The notes beneath the pieces were generated by a model, which saw only the letters and a program-made list of their open reading frames with translations, ran no database searches and had not been told where the DNA came from. Positions 7,994-16,506 of a stretch of DNA of 64,000 bases are shown here, one piece after another. Source of the DNA: CBDCFV01 sp965216425 (GTDB lineage Bacteria > Chloroflexota > Dehalococcoidia > Lucifugimonadales > UBA3495); assembly GCA_965216425.1 (NCBI GenBank), contig CBDCFV010000007.1, positions 1,426,001-1,490,000 on the forward strand. The letters run 5' to 3'. Each line of letters starts with the position of its first letter. The stretch's first letter is position 1. The translations under genes were made by a program, and so were the position numbers.

Positions 7994-8536
7994 CTACCCG
8001 GCTTGCGCCGCTTTTTCCTGCTCTTTGAGCAGGACCGCTTCGATGAACGGTTTGAGGTCATGGGAGGCGAATTCCCAGTCTATCGCCACCAAGCTGTTGT
8101 TTACGTCATAATGGGCTACCATCCAATCGGCGATGGTTTCGCCTTCATGTATCCGCCCCGGCGCTCCGGCTTCCAAGACTAGCGTATCGGTATCGGGATA
8201 ATAGGAAGTTATGATTCCCGGTAGCGGCACCGACTCTCCATTTTTTGACGTATGCCCTCCCGCTGTCTCCCCCCGTATCTTCTTTCCTGTCGCCCGTTTG
8301 TGCAGCACGGCGTCCAGAATCGGTTTAAGCACAAGTTGGGCGTCATCCAAGTCAAGTTTGACCAAGGTGTTATCCACGTCGTAATGGGCTACCATCCCGT
8401 TCGCGACGGTTTCGCTTTCGTGAATCCGATCTGGACTACCTGCTTGTATACTTAGCGAATCGGTTTCGGGAGTATAGAGTAATACTATCACCGGCAGCGG
8501 GCCAAATATGGGGTGATTTACTATGCGTTCCGCCAC
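7994..8536 (-). CDS. Tandem DUF2283-like protein, possible antitoxin
   Basis: The 180-residue protein contains two copies of a DUF2283-like unit. The first reads TPETDSLSIQAG with VAHYDVDNTLVKLDLDDAQ, and the second reads YPDTDTLVLEAG with VAHYDVNNSLVAIDWEFAS. The intervening block IHESETVANGMVAHYDV / IHEGETIADWMVAHYDV is nearly duplicated, so the gene arose by internal duplication. I chose the GTG at 8536 because GGAGG lies 6 bases upstream; this overlaps the end of the preceding gene by 16 bases. DUF2283 genes are often adjacent to DUF4258 or RelE-like toxin genes, which is the arrangement here. Antitoxin function is an inference. Confidence 0.65.
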   Translation of the reverse strand: MAERIVNHPIFGPLPVIVLLYTPETDSLSIQAGSPDRIHESETVANGMVAHYDVDNTLVKLDLDDAQLVLKPILDAVLHKRATGKKIRGETAGGHTSKNGESVPLPGIITSYYPDTDTLVLEAGAPGRIHEGETIADWMVAHYDVNNSLVAIDWEFASHDLKPFIEAVLLKEQEKAAQAG

Positions 8537-8865
8537 GGTCTTCCTCCGTAACTTCTTTCCAGCCTTCGGTCTGGGCTGGCAGTAAGCAAAGCGCCGGTGG
8601 TGGAATCTCCTATGAATACAACGACGATCCACTGCCTGAACTCAGGCACTCGGCCGACTAGAACTGTTCTGCGTTCCCCGTCGGGCATTTCCCTTTCCCA
8701 CGAGTCGTAAGAGTTCTTGATTACGCGCATTATCCACTCAGGGCGAACCTCGGGATGGCGCGCCAGCGTATCTTCCCCATGAGCCGTTTTGGGCAGCGCT
8801 TCATATTCCCGGCGCAGGCGGCGGTCTTCTGCCTCGTCGGTATTGTAAAGGTCGCCCGGATGCAT
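8521..8865 (-). CDS. DUF4258-like small protein, possible toxin
   Basis: The 114-residue product has the pattern RHPEVRPEWIMRVIKNSYDSW (37-57), then RRTVLVGRVPEFRQWIVVVFI (66-86) and a C-terminal SPDRRLE. This resembles DUF4258 / RelE-fold proteins, where the HPE-x-W-I helix and the terminal PDRR are typical. The start is the ATG at 8865, 15 bases after the stop of the large CHAT/STAND gene, and the downstream DUF2283-like gene overlaps its end by 16 bases. The three genes look like one transcription unit. I assign the family by pattern only, and toxicity is untested. Confidence 0.55.
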   Translation of the reverse strand: MHPGDLYNTDEAEDRRLRREYEALPKTAHGEDTLARHPEVRPEWIMRVIKNSYDSWEREMPDGERRTVLVGRVPEFRQWIVVVFIGDSTTGALLTASPDRRLERSYGGRPWRNA

Positions 8866-8880
8866 ATAAAGCGGGCCGGT

Positions 8881-11800
8881 CTACGGCGCCGCGTCTGAAT
8901 CAACCCCCAAGTCCTCCGGCGGGTCTGTCCCGGCGAAGCCGCGCCACCAGGACGTAAAGTTTTCGTCGCCGTACTGTTCGCGTAACGCGGCCAAGTGGGC
9001 CTTCGCTTGGGCCAGGGCGGGCAACTGGTGCTCGGCAGCCAAGCGGTAGGTCCGGGCGACCCACTCCAGCGCGTTTGCCAAGTCACCCTGTTCCTCGGCC
9101 AGTCTGCCCAACTGCCCACAGGTCCGGGCGGTGCGGTCTACGTCTCGTATCTCCTCGAACGCGTCCAACGCCCGCTGGTACCACCTCTGCGCGTCCTCCA
9201 AGCGGTTGTCCTGGTGGCATGAAACGCCCAGTTGGCGGCATTCGTCGCCTACGCCGCGCATATCCCCCAGTTCCTCCCGCTTTTCCAATGCAAGCTCAAA
9301 CCACTCTTCGGCGACGTCCGCGCCCACCCCCCGAGCTTGGGCCAACAACCCCAAGTAGTGGAACTCCATGGCCATCTGGGCGTCCAATCCCAGCCGGTGG
9401 GCCAAGGCCAGCGCCTGCCGGTAACGGTCCTCCGCCTCCTCGAACATGTATCGGGCATGAAAGACCGTACCCAACTCGTGGTATACCTGGGCCGCCACCT
9501 CTTCGTCGCGGTTGTCCTCGACGATGGACTGGGCCCGTTGGTACCAACTCTCGGCCTCGTCATACTCGAACTTGTATTGGGCTGCCAAGCCCAGCGCCCG
9601 GAAGTCTTTGACCATCTCTTCGCCGTCTTCCAGCCGTTGGTGAATGGCCAGCGATTTACTGAACCACTCTTTAGCTTCGGTATAGAGACGCTGGTGATGC
9701 TTCACCTGCCCTATACCATAGTAGTCGTCAGCGACCGACGCTTCATCTTCGCCCTGCTCGATAATGGCCAAGGACCGCCCGAACAATTCTTCGGCTTCCA
9801 CCAGGTTCCAGCGGTGCTGCTCCAGGACGCCCATCTGGTGGTAAACGGCGGCGGTGCGCGGGTCCTGCTCACCTTCAGGCGTGGAACTCAGGTAGGCCAG
9901 GAGTTCCCGGTTCAACTCTTGGGCCGTCCGGAAGTCCAGCCGGTCGGTGGCTTCGCTGGCCTCGGTGCCCATCAGGTACAGCCATAGTTCAATGGCGCCC
10001 TTGGGCTCCGCTTCGGCCGCGCCGCCCCCATCAGGGTTCACGACCTGCAGCAACTGCCGGCGCAACCGTTGCAACTCCGGGTACCGTTTTTGCATACGGT
10101 ACACTTGGGCCAAAGGTTGGATGAGCAATTGGGCGGCGTCCCACTGGTCGTCCTCCAACGCAAGGCCCAGCGCTTGGGTCAGATTGCCTTCCTCCGCCAG
10201 GACGGCGGTTGTACCCGAGTCCTGGTTTTCGTACAGCGTCTCCATGAAATAGTCGGCGGTATCGGCGTATACCCGTACAAACTCCCGCTCCAACTCCCGT
10301 ATGCCGGACGCGGGCATCTGTTCGGTCAGGCGGCGCCCGTAAAACCAGGGTAAAGCGGGGTGAATCTGGTACACGCTGGGGTTGATACTCTCCAGGAACC
10401 CGGCGTCCCTCGCTGAGCGAAGCAAGGTACGGCACGCGCCCCAGCCGAGTTCCTCGCCCATCGTAGTGCGATAGGGCCGTTCCTGAGTGATGTGCGTCAA
10501 AATGTCCATCATCACCCGTTGCTGGAACATCGACAGGAACGGCAAGTGGGCCCTGGTGCGGCGGGGCATCCGGGAGAATGAATATTCCATCAACGCGGTT
10601 AGGTAAGGATCCCGGTCCGGTTCCTGGCCGGTTTGTTGGGAGGACGTCTCAAGGTCTCTCGACCGGCTTTGCAGCTCGCCCAGCAGCACCGAGGCCGGTA
10701 CTTCTTTGAGCACCGGTATGGCGACATGCATTGCCAACGGGTTTCCTTCGATAAGGTCCAACAGTTCGACGTAGGCTGGACCCAATTGGTGGTCGGCGTC
10801 GCCGCCGGGAGTGAGATTGGCCGGCCCCCTCTCCTGCAAGATAAGGGAAGCCAACTCGGCCCGGTCGTTGGCCCCAAGGGCGGGAAGTTCATAATCGAGG
10901 TGGGGCGTCGTGAGCCAAGGTTCATTCCGGCGGCGGCTGACCAGCAAAGCCCAGCTTATTGAGCCTTGGGTGGCCTCAGCAACAAAAGCGTTCAAGTCGG
11001 CTTGTTCCGATTCTTCCAAGAGACCGGCCGTCTGTTGGACGCCGTCCCAGACCAAGAGCGACGGCTGGTGCTGGAGATAGTCCAAGACCCATTGGCGTTG
11101 TTGAGGGCCTGGCATGTCGGCGAAGTTCAACCCTGCTACGGAGGTCCCGATTTCGTGGACTACTCTTTCCAGCCCCGCGCCCACTTGGAAGGTCGTGTAA
11201 AACACGCCACCGGTGCGGGAGGCGGTTTTCTGGAGCCAGCGAGCCAAGCCCAACGCCAATTCGGTCTTGCCCGAGCCGGCATTGCCCGACATCAGCACCA
11301 CCGGTTGCTCCCGGAACATTGCTTCCAGTTCGCGCAGTTCACCTCTCCGTCCCACCAACCCAAACGCGCCGTTTCTGGGCAATTGCTCATCCGGCCCGGT
11401 GTGCTGCTCCGGTTCCATGGGCGCCGCCAGCGGGTCTGGCCGGTCCGCTTCTATAGCGATGGGAGTGTATTCTTTCGACTGGTATACCGTTGGCGCAGCC
11501 CAGTCCCAGAAAACCGCCTTGCCCGCGAGGCTTGGCCGCTGGGGGTCGTCCATGAGGACCCGCCGCGCCGACGCTACGGACTCGGCAACGCCGCCGCCCC
11601 GCACCATGCTGCCGTACAGGTTGCGGACGAAGTCGCTGCGGGCCTTGCCGGTCAACGCCGACGGCAGGGATGCCACCAATGGCGCCCCTGCTTGTGACAG
11701 AGCGGCCGCGGCTCGGCTCCAAGCATGGGCGGAGCCGGGCGAAGCCATTCCTTGACCGTTGAGCACCACCGTTGGCACCCCGGCTTTCACCAATATCTCC

Positions 11801-12576
11801 GCAATCTGCGCGACGCTGACGGGAGCGCTGCCCTTGTCCCCGGACTCCAGGTTGAACCCGCCGTCGCCGTTCAGTGACCAATCGTCCAAGTGGACTACGT
11901 GATAATGACCGGGGCGTTCTTCAAGCCGTTGAGCCAGGGTTTGGAAACTTGCGGGCTGCAACCGGTCCAGCTCGACGACAACGTCCAAGGACTCCAAAGC
12001 TTCCAGCATCTCAATCGCTACGCCGCTCGTTGTTGAAGAGGCGTCTGCCGGCTTCGTCCAAGGCCCCGGCGAAACCAGGAGCACGTTGAACTGCTGATTG
12101 TCCAGATCTACATCGAATTTCGGTATGTCGTCAGCAGAAGTTCGCCGGACCACCGAGCCAAAGAGAGGTGCAGGAAAACCGGCGGCGGAGTTCATCAGTT
12201 CCCAAGGAAGTCCAAGGAACTCAGGGCGGCCTGAAACTATCAATAGTTGACAAGCGGCAAGCCCGTCTTGGGAAGCGGCGGCGTAAATCCGCCCTGCCTC
12301 ATCGTTGCCTTGGAATACCGGCTGGAACAGGGATTGTCCAAGGCTCCGCAGCCTGGCTTCAACCGAGTCGGCGCGAGGTTTCGATTCTCCGAAGGGATGT
12401 TGCAGGAACTCGGTGAAGTACCAGCAAATCTCCTGGAGATCCCGGTCTTCAAGGGGATAAGTGAAGTCCGCGGGAGGGGCCGAGTCCCGGTCCTGTCCAC
12501 GGATAAGACTCAACTGGACTTGGCTGCCATCGGCCAAGTCACGGATTTCCAACGTTGTAGCAGTGGATGAAGTCAC
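8881..12576 (-). CDS. CHAT-like / STAND ATPase / TPR protein with eroded protease motifs
   Basis: The 1231-residue protein starts at a GTG with AAAGGAG upstream. Residues about 90-365 look like a CHAT (caspase-family) domain, including VPTVVLNGQGMA (267-278) and the AGAPLVASLPSAL and AESVASARRVL blocks. Where CHAT proteases have GHG and NAC, this protein has DDWS (231-234) and NGQG (273-276), so both catalytic His and Cys seem lost. Residues 400-700 form a STAND/NB-ARC-like NTPase with Walker A GNAGSGKT (431-438), Walker B SLLVWD (506-511) and GNPLA (611-615). About 900-1190 contain at least seven TPR-like helical pairs. STAND-TPR proteins act as signal sensors that oligomerise. The two downstream genes on the same strand resemble a toxin-antitoxin pair. 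A defence role is an inference. Confidence 0.8.
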   Translation of the reverse strand: MTSSTATTLEIRDLADGSQVQLSLIRGQDRDSAPPADFTYPLEDRDLQEICWYFTEFLQHPFGESKPRADSVEARLRSLGQSLFQPVFQGNDEAGRIYAAASQDGLAACQLLIVSGRPEFLGLPWELMNSAAGFPAPLFGSVVRRTSADDIPKFDVDLDNQQFNVLLVSPGPWTKPADASSTTSGVAIEMLEALESLDVVVELDRLQPASFQTLAQRLEERPGHYHVVHLDDWSLNGDGGFNLESGDKGSAPVSVAQIAEILVKAGVPTVVLNGQGMASPGSAHAWSRAAAALSQAGAPLVASLPSALTGKARSDFVRNLYGSMVRGGGVAESVASARRVLMDDPQRPSLAGKAVFWDWAAPTVYQSKEYTPIAIEADRPDPLAAPMEPEQHTGPDEQLPRNGAFGLVGRRGELRELEAMFREQPVVLMSGNAGSGKTELALGLARWLQKTASRTGGVFYTTFQVGAGLERVVHEIGTSVAGLNFADMPGPQQRQWVLDYLQHQPSLLVWDGVQQTAGLLEESEQADLNAFVAEATQGSISWALLVSRRRNEPWLTTPHLDYELPALGANDRAELASLILQERGPANLTPGGDADHQLGPAYVELLDLIEGNPLAMHVAIPVLKEVPASVLLGELQSRSRDLETSSQQTGQEPDRDPYLTALMEYSFSRMPRRTRAHLPFLSMFQQRVMMDILTHITQERPYRTTMGEELGWGACRTLLRSARDAGFLESINPSVYQIHPALPWFYGRRLTEQMPASGIRELEREFVRVYADTADYFMETLYENQDSGTTAVLAEEGNLTQALGLALEDDQWDAAQLLIQPLAQVYRMQKRYPELQRLRRQLLQVVNPDGGGAAEAEPKGAIELWLYLMGTEASEATDRLDFRTAQELNRELLAYLSSTPEGEQDPRTAAVYHQMGVLEQHRWNLVEAEELFGRSLAIIEQGEDEASVADDYYGIGQVKHHQRLYTEAKEWFSKSLAIHQRLEDGEEMVKDFRALGLAAQYKFEYDEAESWYQRAQSIVEDNRDEEVAAQVYHELGTVFHARYMFEEAEDRYRQALALAHRLGLDAQMAMEFHYLGLLAQARGVGADVAEEWFELALEKREELGDMRGVGDECRQLGVSCHQDNRLEDAQRWYQRALDAFEEIRDVDRTARTCGQLGRLAEEQGDLANALEWVARTYRLAAEHQLPALAQAKAHLAALREQYGDENFTSWWRGFAGTDPPEDLGVDSDAAP

Positions 12577-12845
12577 CAGCCGCTCCTTTGATGGGTGTCT
12601 GGTAAGGTCGGCCTTCCTTGGGAGAGAACACCATTGAAACACCCTTTTATAAGGGTGGTGGAGCCGCGTCGTCTGCGGGGGAGCATCCTTGTCAAGCCGC
12701 AGGCGCTGGGTTACTATTCAATTTGCTCAGGCCGCATGGCCGTCAGCCGCGATTATACTACCATTCCGGTATTCGGCAGTCCAACGTCTTGCAATGTGGG
12801 CCTTCCGGCGATACGGCGGGACCGCTCCAAACTACAAGGGACGAA

Positions 12846-13778
12846 ATGCCTGAAACAATACGCCGTTCATGGCTGTTGACGCCCGCTTCCGATGCCAAAG
12901 CAGTAGGCCGTGCCCATTTATCGGGCACTGATGTGACGCTGCTGGACTTGGTCGAGTTCGTTGCCGAAGGAGACAAACCGGCCGCGAGAGACGCCGTGCG
13001 GGACGCCATCCAATCCGTGGCGGCCGGCGGGGCGGAGGTCTTCGTACAAGTGGACCCGGAATTGCTTTACGCTGACCTGCGGGCTGCGGTGCATCCCGGT
13101 TTGACCGGTGTGGTAGTGGCCCGCTTGGATTCGCCTGATCAAATCTTTGAAGCACATGAGCTTATAGGCCAGTTGGAAGAGGAACGGGGTCTGCTTCCTG
13201 GGAGCTTGGAAATTATCGCGGCGGTGGAAACTGCGCGAGGGAACCACCAAGCTTACGAAATCTGCGCCGCCAGTTCCCGTGTGACGGGAGCGACCTTGGG
13301 CCGGGCAGACTTGGTGATGGACTTGAGGCCGGAGCCTTCGGGTGAAATCCACTTGATGCAATACTTGATGCAGCGGCTGGTGGTGGTGACCAACGCCGCC
13401 GGTGTCACCCCCTATGGAGCTTGGTGGCGCGACCCGGACCGCGGGCTGTTGGCCACTCCGGAGAACACGCTGCAAGCGGCAATCAGGGGACGGGCCATCG
13501 GATTCAAAGGGTCCTTTTGCGTGCGGCAAGACCAGGTAGCCCCGTTGAATCAAGGGTTTACTCCGTCTCAGGCGGAGTTGAATGACGCCGGTGAACTATT
13601 GAAAGCCTATGACGCCGGTTTAAGCCGGGGTGTTGCTGTAGTCCAACAAGGCGGCCGCATCATCGATGCGGGCGCCGCCAGCCAGTCCCGCCAATTGCTG
13701 GACCTGGCCGCCGCCTGCGCCACCCGGGAAGAAAGGGCTCAGGCGGTGTTGGAACAACGGCCCGTCCCTACCCCTTAA
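12846..13778 (+). CDS. CitE-like HpcH/HpaI family lyase, divergent copy 1 of 3
   Basis: The 310-residue protein is related to citrate lyase beta subunits and malyl-CoA-type lyases (TIM barrel, Mg2+, CoA-ester C-C bond cleavage). Blocks include SWLLTPASDAKAV at the N-terminus, GGAEVFVQVD near 60, LEIIAAVETARG near 125 and GFKGSFCVRQDQVAPLNQGF near 220. It is the most diverged of three tandem paralogues: the usual DLEDSV motif reads DLVEFV, which removes one acidic residue, and the GAAD-like block reads GRADLVM. Catalysis may be altered. The ATG at 12846 has AAGGGA nearby; an upstream in-frame ATG at 12618 would add 76 residues without family similarity. Confidence 0.75.
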   Translation: MPETIRRSWLLTPASDAKAVGRAHLSGTDVTLLDLVEFVAEGDKPAARDAVRDAIQSVAAGGAEVFVQVDPELLYADLRAAVHPGLTGVVVARLDSPDQIFEAHELIGQLEEERGLLPGSLEIIAAVETARGNHQAYEICAASSRVTGATLGRADLVMDLRPEPSGEIHLMQYLMQRLVVVTNAAGVTPYGAWWRDPDRGLLATPENTLQAAIRGRAIGFKGSFCVRQDQVAPLNQGFTPSQAELNDAGELLKAYDAGLSRGVAVVQQGGRIIDAGAASQSRQLLDLAAACATREERAQAVLEQRPVPTP

Positions 13779-13803
13779 TCAGGTCTTGCTTAATCAGGTC
13801 TTG
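13774..13803 (+). repeat. Tandem 15-bp duplication spanning a stop codon
   Basis: CTTAATCAGGTCTTG occurs twice, at 13774-13788 and 13789-13803. The first copy contains the TAA stop of CitE-like copy 1; the second repeats that stop in the spacer and runs into the GGAGG of the next gene. It looks like a recent slippage duplication. Confidence 0.85.
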
Positions 13804-13813
13804 GAGGAAAGCA

Positions 13814-14782
13814 ATGCCCGGCGAGAGACTAGTGCGCCGCTCCGGGCTGACAATGCCGGTGGTGACTCCCCGATTCATCGACAACGCTTGGCACCGGGGT
13901 TGCGATTTCATCAACGTCGACCTTGAAGACTCGGTGCCCCAACACCTCAAAGGATACGCCAGGGGTCTTATCAAGGACGCCATAGCCAACGTGACCCGCG
14001 GCGCCGCTGAGGCCTTTACCCGTATCAACCACGATCTCATTCTGGCTGACCTCGACGGCATCGTCTGGCCGGGATTGGCCAAGGTCAACTATCCCAAGGC
14101 CGAGTATGCTTGGGAGATCCGAAAAATCGATGAGATTGTCACCCGGCTGGAGAAGGAGCGGGGTATACGCCCCGGCACAGTGGAGATAGGCGCCAATATC
14201 GAAACGTCCGTGGGGGTGGCCAACGCCTACGAGATAGCCTCCGCCAGCCCGCGCGTCAAGGAGTTCGGCGGGGCCGCAGGGTACGATATGTCCCGTGACT
14301 TGGGCGTGGAGATGTTCGTGGGGTTCGACCAGTTCGTATACGGAAAAGGGGAAGTAGAACTTGCTTGCCGGGCCCTGGGCCTAGAGCCCCACACCGCCCC
14401 ATTCACCGCCAATACCACCGGCAGCGTCAGCGACTCGGACCGCGCTTTCCGCGAGGCTGAGGCGGCCCGAAAATGCGGCTTCAGGATCGGTGGCGGCCTC
14501 CACCCCAGCGTAGTGGACCCGCAGAACCGGGGCTTCACCCCCACCGACGACGAAGTCAAAGACGCCCGTCAAGTCCTGGAGCAGTACCGGTCATTGCAGG
14601 GGACGGGCAAGACTTGGCAAGAGGTAGACGGGCGGGTTATAGACCGGTACGAAGCCGCCAAGGCCAGTGAGTTGCTGGAGTGGGCCGCAATGTGCGCCGA
14701 CCGCGACCGGGAGAAGGCCGACGCCATAGCCCGCACCCAAGCAGTCCTGGACTCTCAAGAACCGGAACAAGAACCGCAATAG
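13814..14782 (+). CDS. CitE-like HpcH/HpaI family lyase, copy 2 of 3
   Basis: This 322-residue protein keeps the family core: RSGLTMPVVTPRFIDNA at the N-terminus, DFINVDLEDSVP near 35 with intact DLEDSV, GAAEAFTRIN near 61, TVEIGANIETSVG near 120 (metal-binding Glu) and the FGGAAGYDMSRDLG block near 150. GFRIGGGLHPSVVDPQNRGFTP near 220 is the CoA-side loop. It probably cleaves or makes a beta-hydroxyacyl-CoA ester such as malyl-CoA or a citramalyl-CoA relative; the exact substrate is not readable. GGAGG precedes the ATG. It lies 35 bases after copy 1 and 14 bases before copy 3, so the three are probably one operon. Confidence 0.85.
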   Translation: MPGERLVRRSGLTMPVVTPRFIDNAWHRGCDFINVDLEDSVPQHLKGYARGLIKDAIANVTRGAAEAFTRINHDLILADLDGIVWPGLAKVNYPKAEYAWEIRKIDEIVTRLEKERGIRPGTVEIGANIETSVGVANAYEIASASPRVKEFGGAAGYDMSRDLGVEMFVGFDQFVYGKGEVELACRALGLEPHTAPFTANTTGSVSDSDRAFREAEAARKCGFRIGGGLHPSVVDPQNRGFTPTDDEVKDARQVLEQYRSLQGTGKTWQEVDGRVIDRYEAAKASELLEWAAMCADRDREKADAIARTQAVLDSQEPEQEPQ

Positions 14783-14796
14783 ATGAAGTCGAGCTG

Positions 14797-15714
14797 ATGC
14801 TGATACGCCGTTCCAACCTGGTTGTTCCCATCACCGATGCCGCCTCCGTGACGGAGTCTTGGCGACATAACGCCGACGCCGTCACTCTCGATTTGGAAGA
14901 CGGCGTGGTTGCCTCGTCCAAATCGGCGGCCCGCGAGTTGGTCAGGGATGCTATCCAGACCGCCGGCAGGGGCGCTGCCGAGGTATTCGTTCGAGTCAAC
15001 AAGGCTTTTTCCGAGGCTGATATAGAAGCGTCGGTGTGGCCCGGCCTCAGCGGCATTGTCCTGCCGCAGGTTGAATCGTCCGCCGAAGTGGTGGATGCCG
15101 CGGGCCTGTTAGACCGGATGGAGCGGCGACGGGGTGTTGAAGTGGGGTCGTTGCAACTGGTGCTGTTGATCGAGTCGGCACGGGGCGTTTGGGACATAAG
15201 GGACATCCTTAACTCCAGCCCCAGAACCACGCAAGCGGGACTGGACGAAAGCGACTTGGCCGCTTCGATGGGCGTCAACGTTGCGGCTGACTGTGATCCC
15301 TTCGTCTATGCCCGCGGACGCTTGGCAATCGAGTCCACTGCCGCCGTCGTCCAAGCCATCGGCGTTGCCCATCCAATGGGCGCCATGCCGAGGCTTCTGC
15401 CCCAGGACGAGCTTCTGCAAATAGCGACGGACTCGAAAAACCTGGGCTTCAAAGGAATGGTCTGCCCACATACATCATGGGTGGCGCCGGTCAACATGGC
15501 CTTTACCCCCACCGAGTCCCAGGTCGACTACTACACACAGGTAAGGCAGGTGTTCGCCAACGCCCTGGCTGCCGGCACTGCCGCGGCTCCCTTCGCCGGA
15601 AGAATGATAGACGTGCCGGTGGATGAGTGGGCCAAGGTGGTCCTGGAAATGGCGGCGGCCTGCGCCGCAAGGGACTTGGAGAAGCAAAAGGCTTTGGCGT
15701 GGGCAAACGGCTAA
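14797..15714 (+). CDS. CitE-like HpcH/HpaI family lyase, copy 3 of 3
   Basis: The 305-residue product begins MLIRRSNLVVPITDAASV and keeps DAVTLDLEDGVV near 28-39, GAAEVFVRVNKAF near 63, LQLVLLIESARGVWD near 119-133 (metal Glu) and AGLDESDLAASMGV near 147. GFKGMVCPHTSWVAPVNMAFTP near 217 matches the corresponding loop of the other two copies. The ATG at 14797 is chosen because family similarity starts there; longer readings overlap copy 2. The three paralogues differ strongly from each other, suggesting different substrates or a hetero-oligomer rather than a recent amplification. Confidence 0.85.
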   Translation: MLIRRSNLVVPITDAASVTESWRHNADAVTLDLEDGVVASSKSAARELVRDAIQTAGRGAAEVFVRVNKAFSEADIEASVWPGLSGIVLPQVESSAEVVDAAGLLDRMERRRGVEVGSLQLVLLIESARGVWDIRDILNSSPRTTQAGLDESDLAASMGVNVAADCDPFVYARGRLAIESTAAVVQAIGVAHPMGAMPRLLPQDELLQIATDSKNLGFKGMVCPHTSWVAPVNMAFTPTESQVDYYTQVRQVFANALAAGTAAAPFAGRMIDVPVDEWAKVVLEMAAACAARDLEKQKALAWANG

Positions 15715-15755
15715 AGCTAAGGGTATTGGCGGTGGTCCCGAGGAGATAGTCTACG

Positions 15756-16181
15756 ATGATCGATTTGACCGATGAGATGGTGTCGCGGCTGGACAGCGCC
15801 TTGGCCGACGGTTATTCCTGCCTTGTGGGTACGGCCTCCAAGGACGGCGAACCCCAGATAAGCCCCAAGGGAAGCGTGATGGCCTTTGACCGGGAGACGC
15901 TGGCCTATTGGGAGCGGGCCAGGCGGTCAGCCTTGGAAAACGTGGCTGAAAATCCGCAGGTCGTCGTTTACTATGCCCATGCCGCCGACCGGGTGCGCTG
16001 GCGGTTCCACGGCAAGGCCGCGGTGTACGAGGACGGCTCCATTCGCCAGGAAGTCATGGACCGCTGCGTCCAAGCTGAGCTGGACCGGGACCCGGAACGC
16101 TTGGGCGTAGCCGTGCTGATCAAGATAGACAAGATCACGGAATTGTCCGGAGAGGTGTTGCAGCAGAGGGACGCAGAATAA
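15756..16181 (+). CDS. Pyridoxamine 5'-phosphate oxidase-like flavin-binding protein
   Basis: The 141-residue protein has the split-barrel pattern of PNPOx-like proteins: CLVGTASKDGEPQISPKGSV (22-41), LAYWERARRSALENVAENPQVVVYY (48-72) and RVRWRFHGKAAVYEDG (78-93). Such proteins bind FMN or F420 and reduce varied substrates; short members like this are rarely true PdxH. GAGGAGAT precedes the ATG. It follows the CitE-like trio by 41 bases on the same strand and may be part of the same unit. Confidence 0.78.
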   Translation: MIDLTDEMVSRLDSALADGYSCLVGTASKDGEPQISPKGSVMAFDRETLAYWERARRSALENVAENPQVVVYYAHAADRVRWRFHGKAAVYEDGSIRQEVMDRCVQAELDRDPERLGVAVLIKIDKITELSGEVLQQRDAE

Positions 16182-16269
16182 TCGCTTAACTCTGACAGCA
16201 GAACGCTAGGAAGAAAAATCACAGTCTCTATACAATAGGGTCTGCCCGCTCCATTTAGGAGAATGCAAC

Positions 16270-16506
16270 ATGACCCAACAGTATGAAAAGAAGACTGTCG
16301 AAGCGGGAGCCGGGGGCTCCATCCCCGAGAAGCTCGACCGCATCAACAGCAACTTGGAAACCCTCATGGTAAACCAAGGGAGAATGCAAACTCAGCTCAC
16401 TTCACTGGTAGAGCAGAACAATCAATCAATGCGTTCACACCACCAGGAACTGTCTCAAGAGATAGACCGGATAGGCAAGGTAGTCCAAGTCCTTCAGACC
16501 GGATAG
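16270..16506 (+). CDS. Small coiled-coil protein, unknown function
   Basis: The 78-residue product is hydrophilic with a heptad-like helix from about 18 to 75 (IPEKLDRINSNLETLMVNQ, then EIDRIGKVVQVLQ). It has no signal peptide, membrane segment or cysteine. AGGAG lies 8-9 bases before the ATG, which supports translation. I do not recognise a family. It could be a small structural or adaptor protein that oligomerises. Confidence 0.6.
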   Translation: MTQQYEKKTVEAGAGGSIPEKLDRINSNLETLMVNQGRMQTQLTSLVEQNNQSMRSHHQELSQEIDRIGKVVQVLQTG

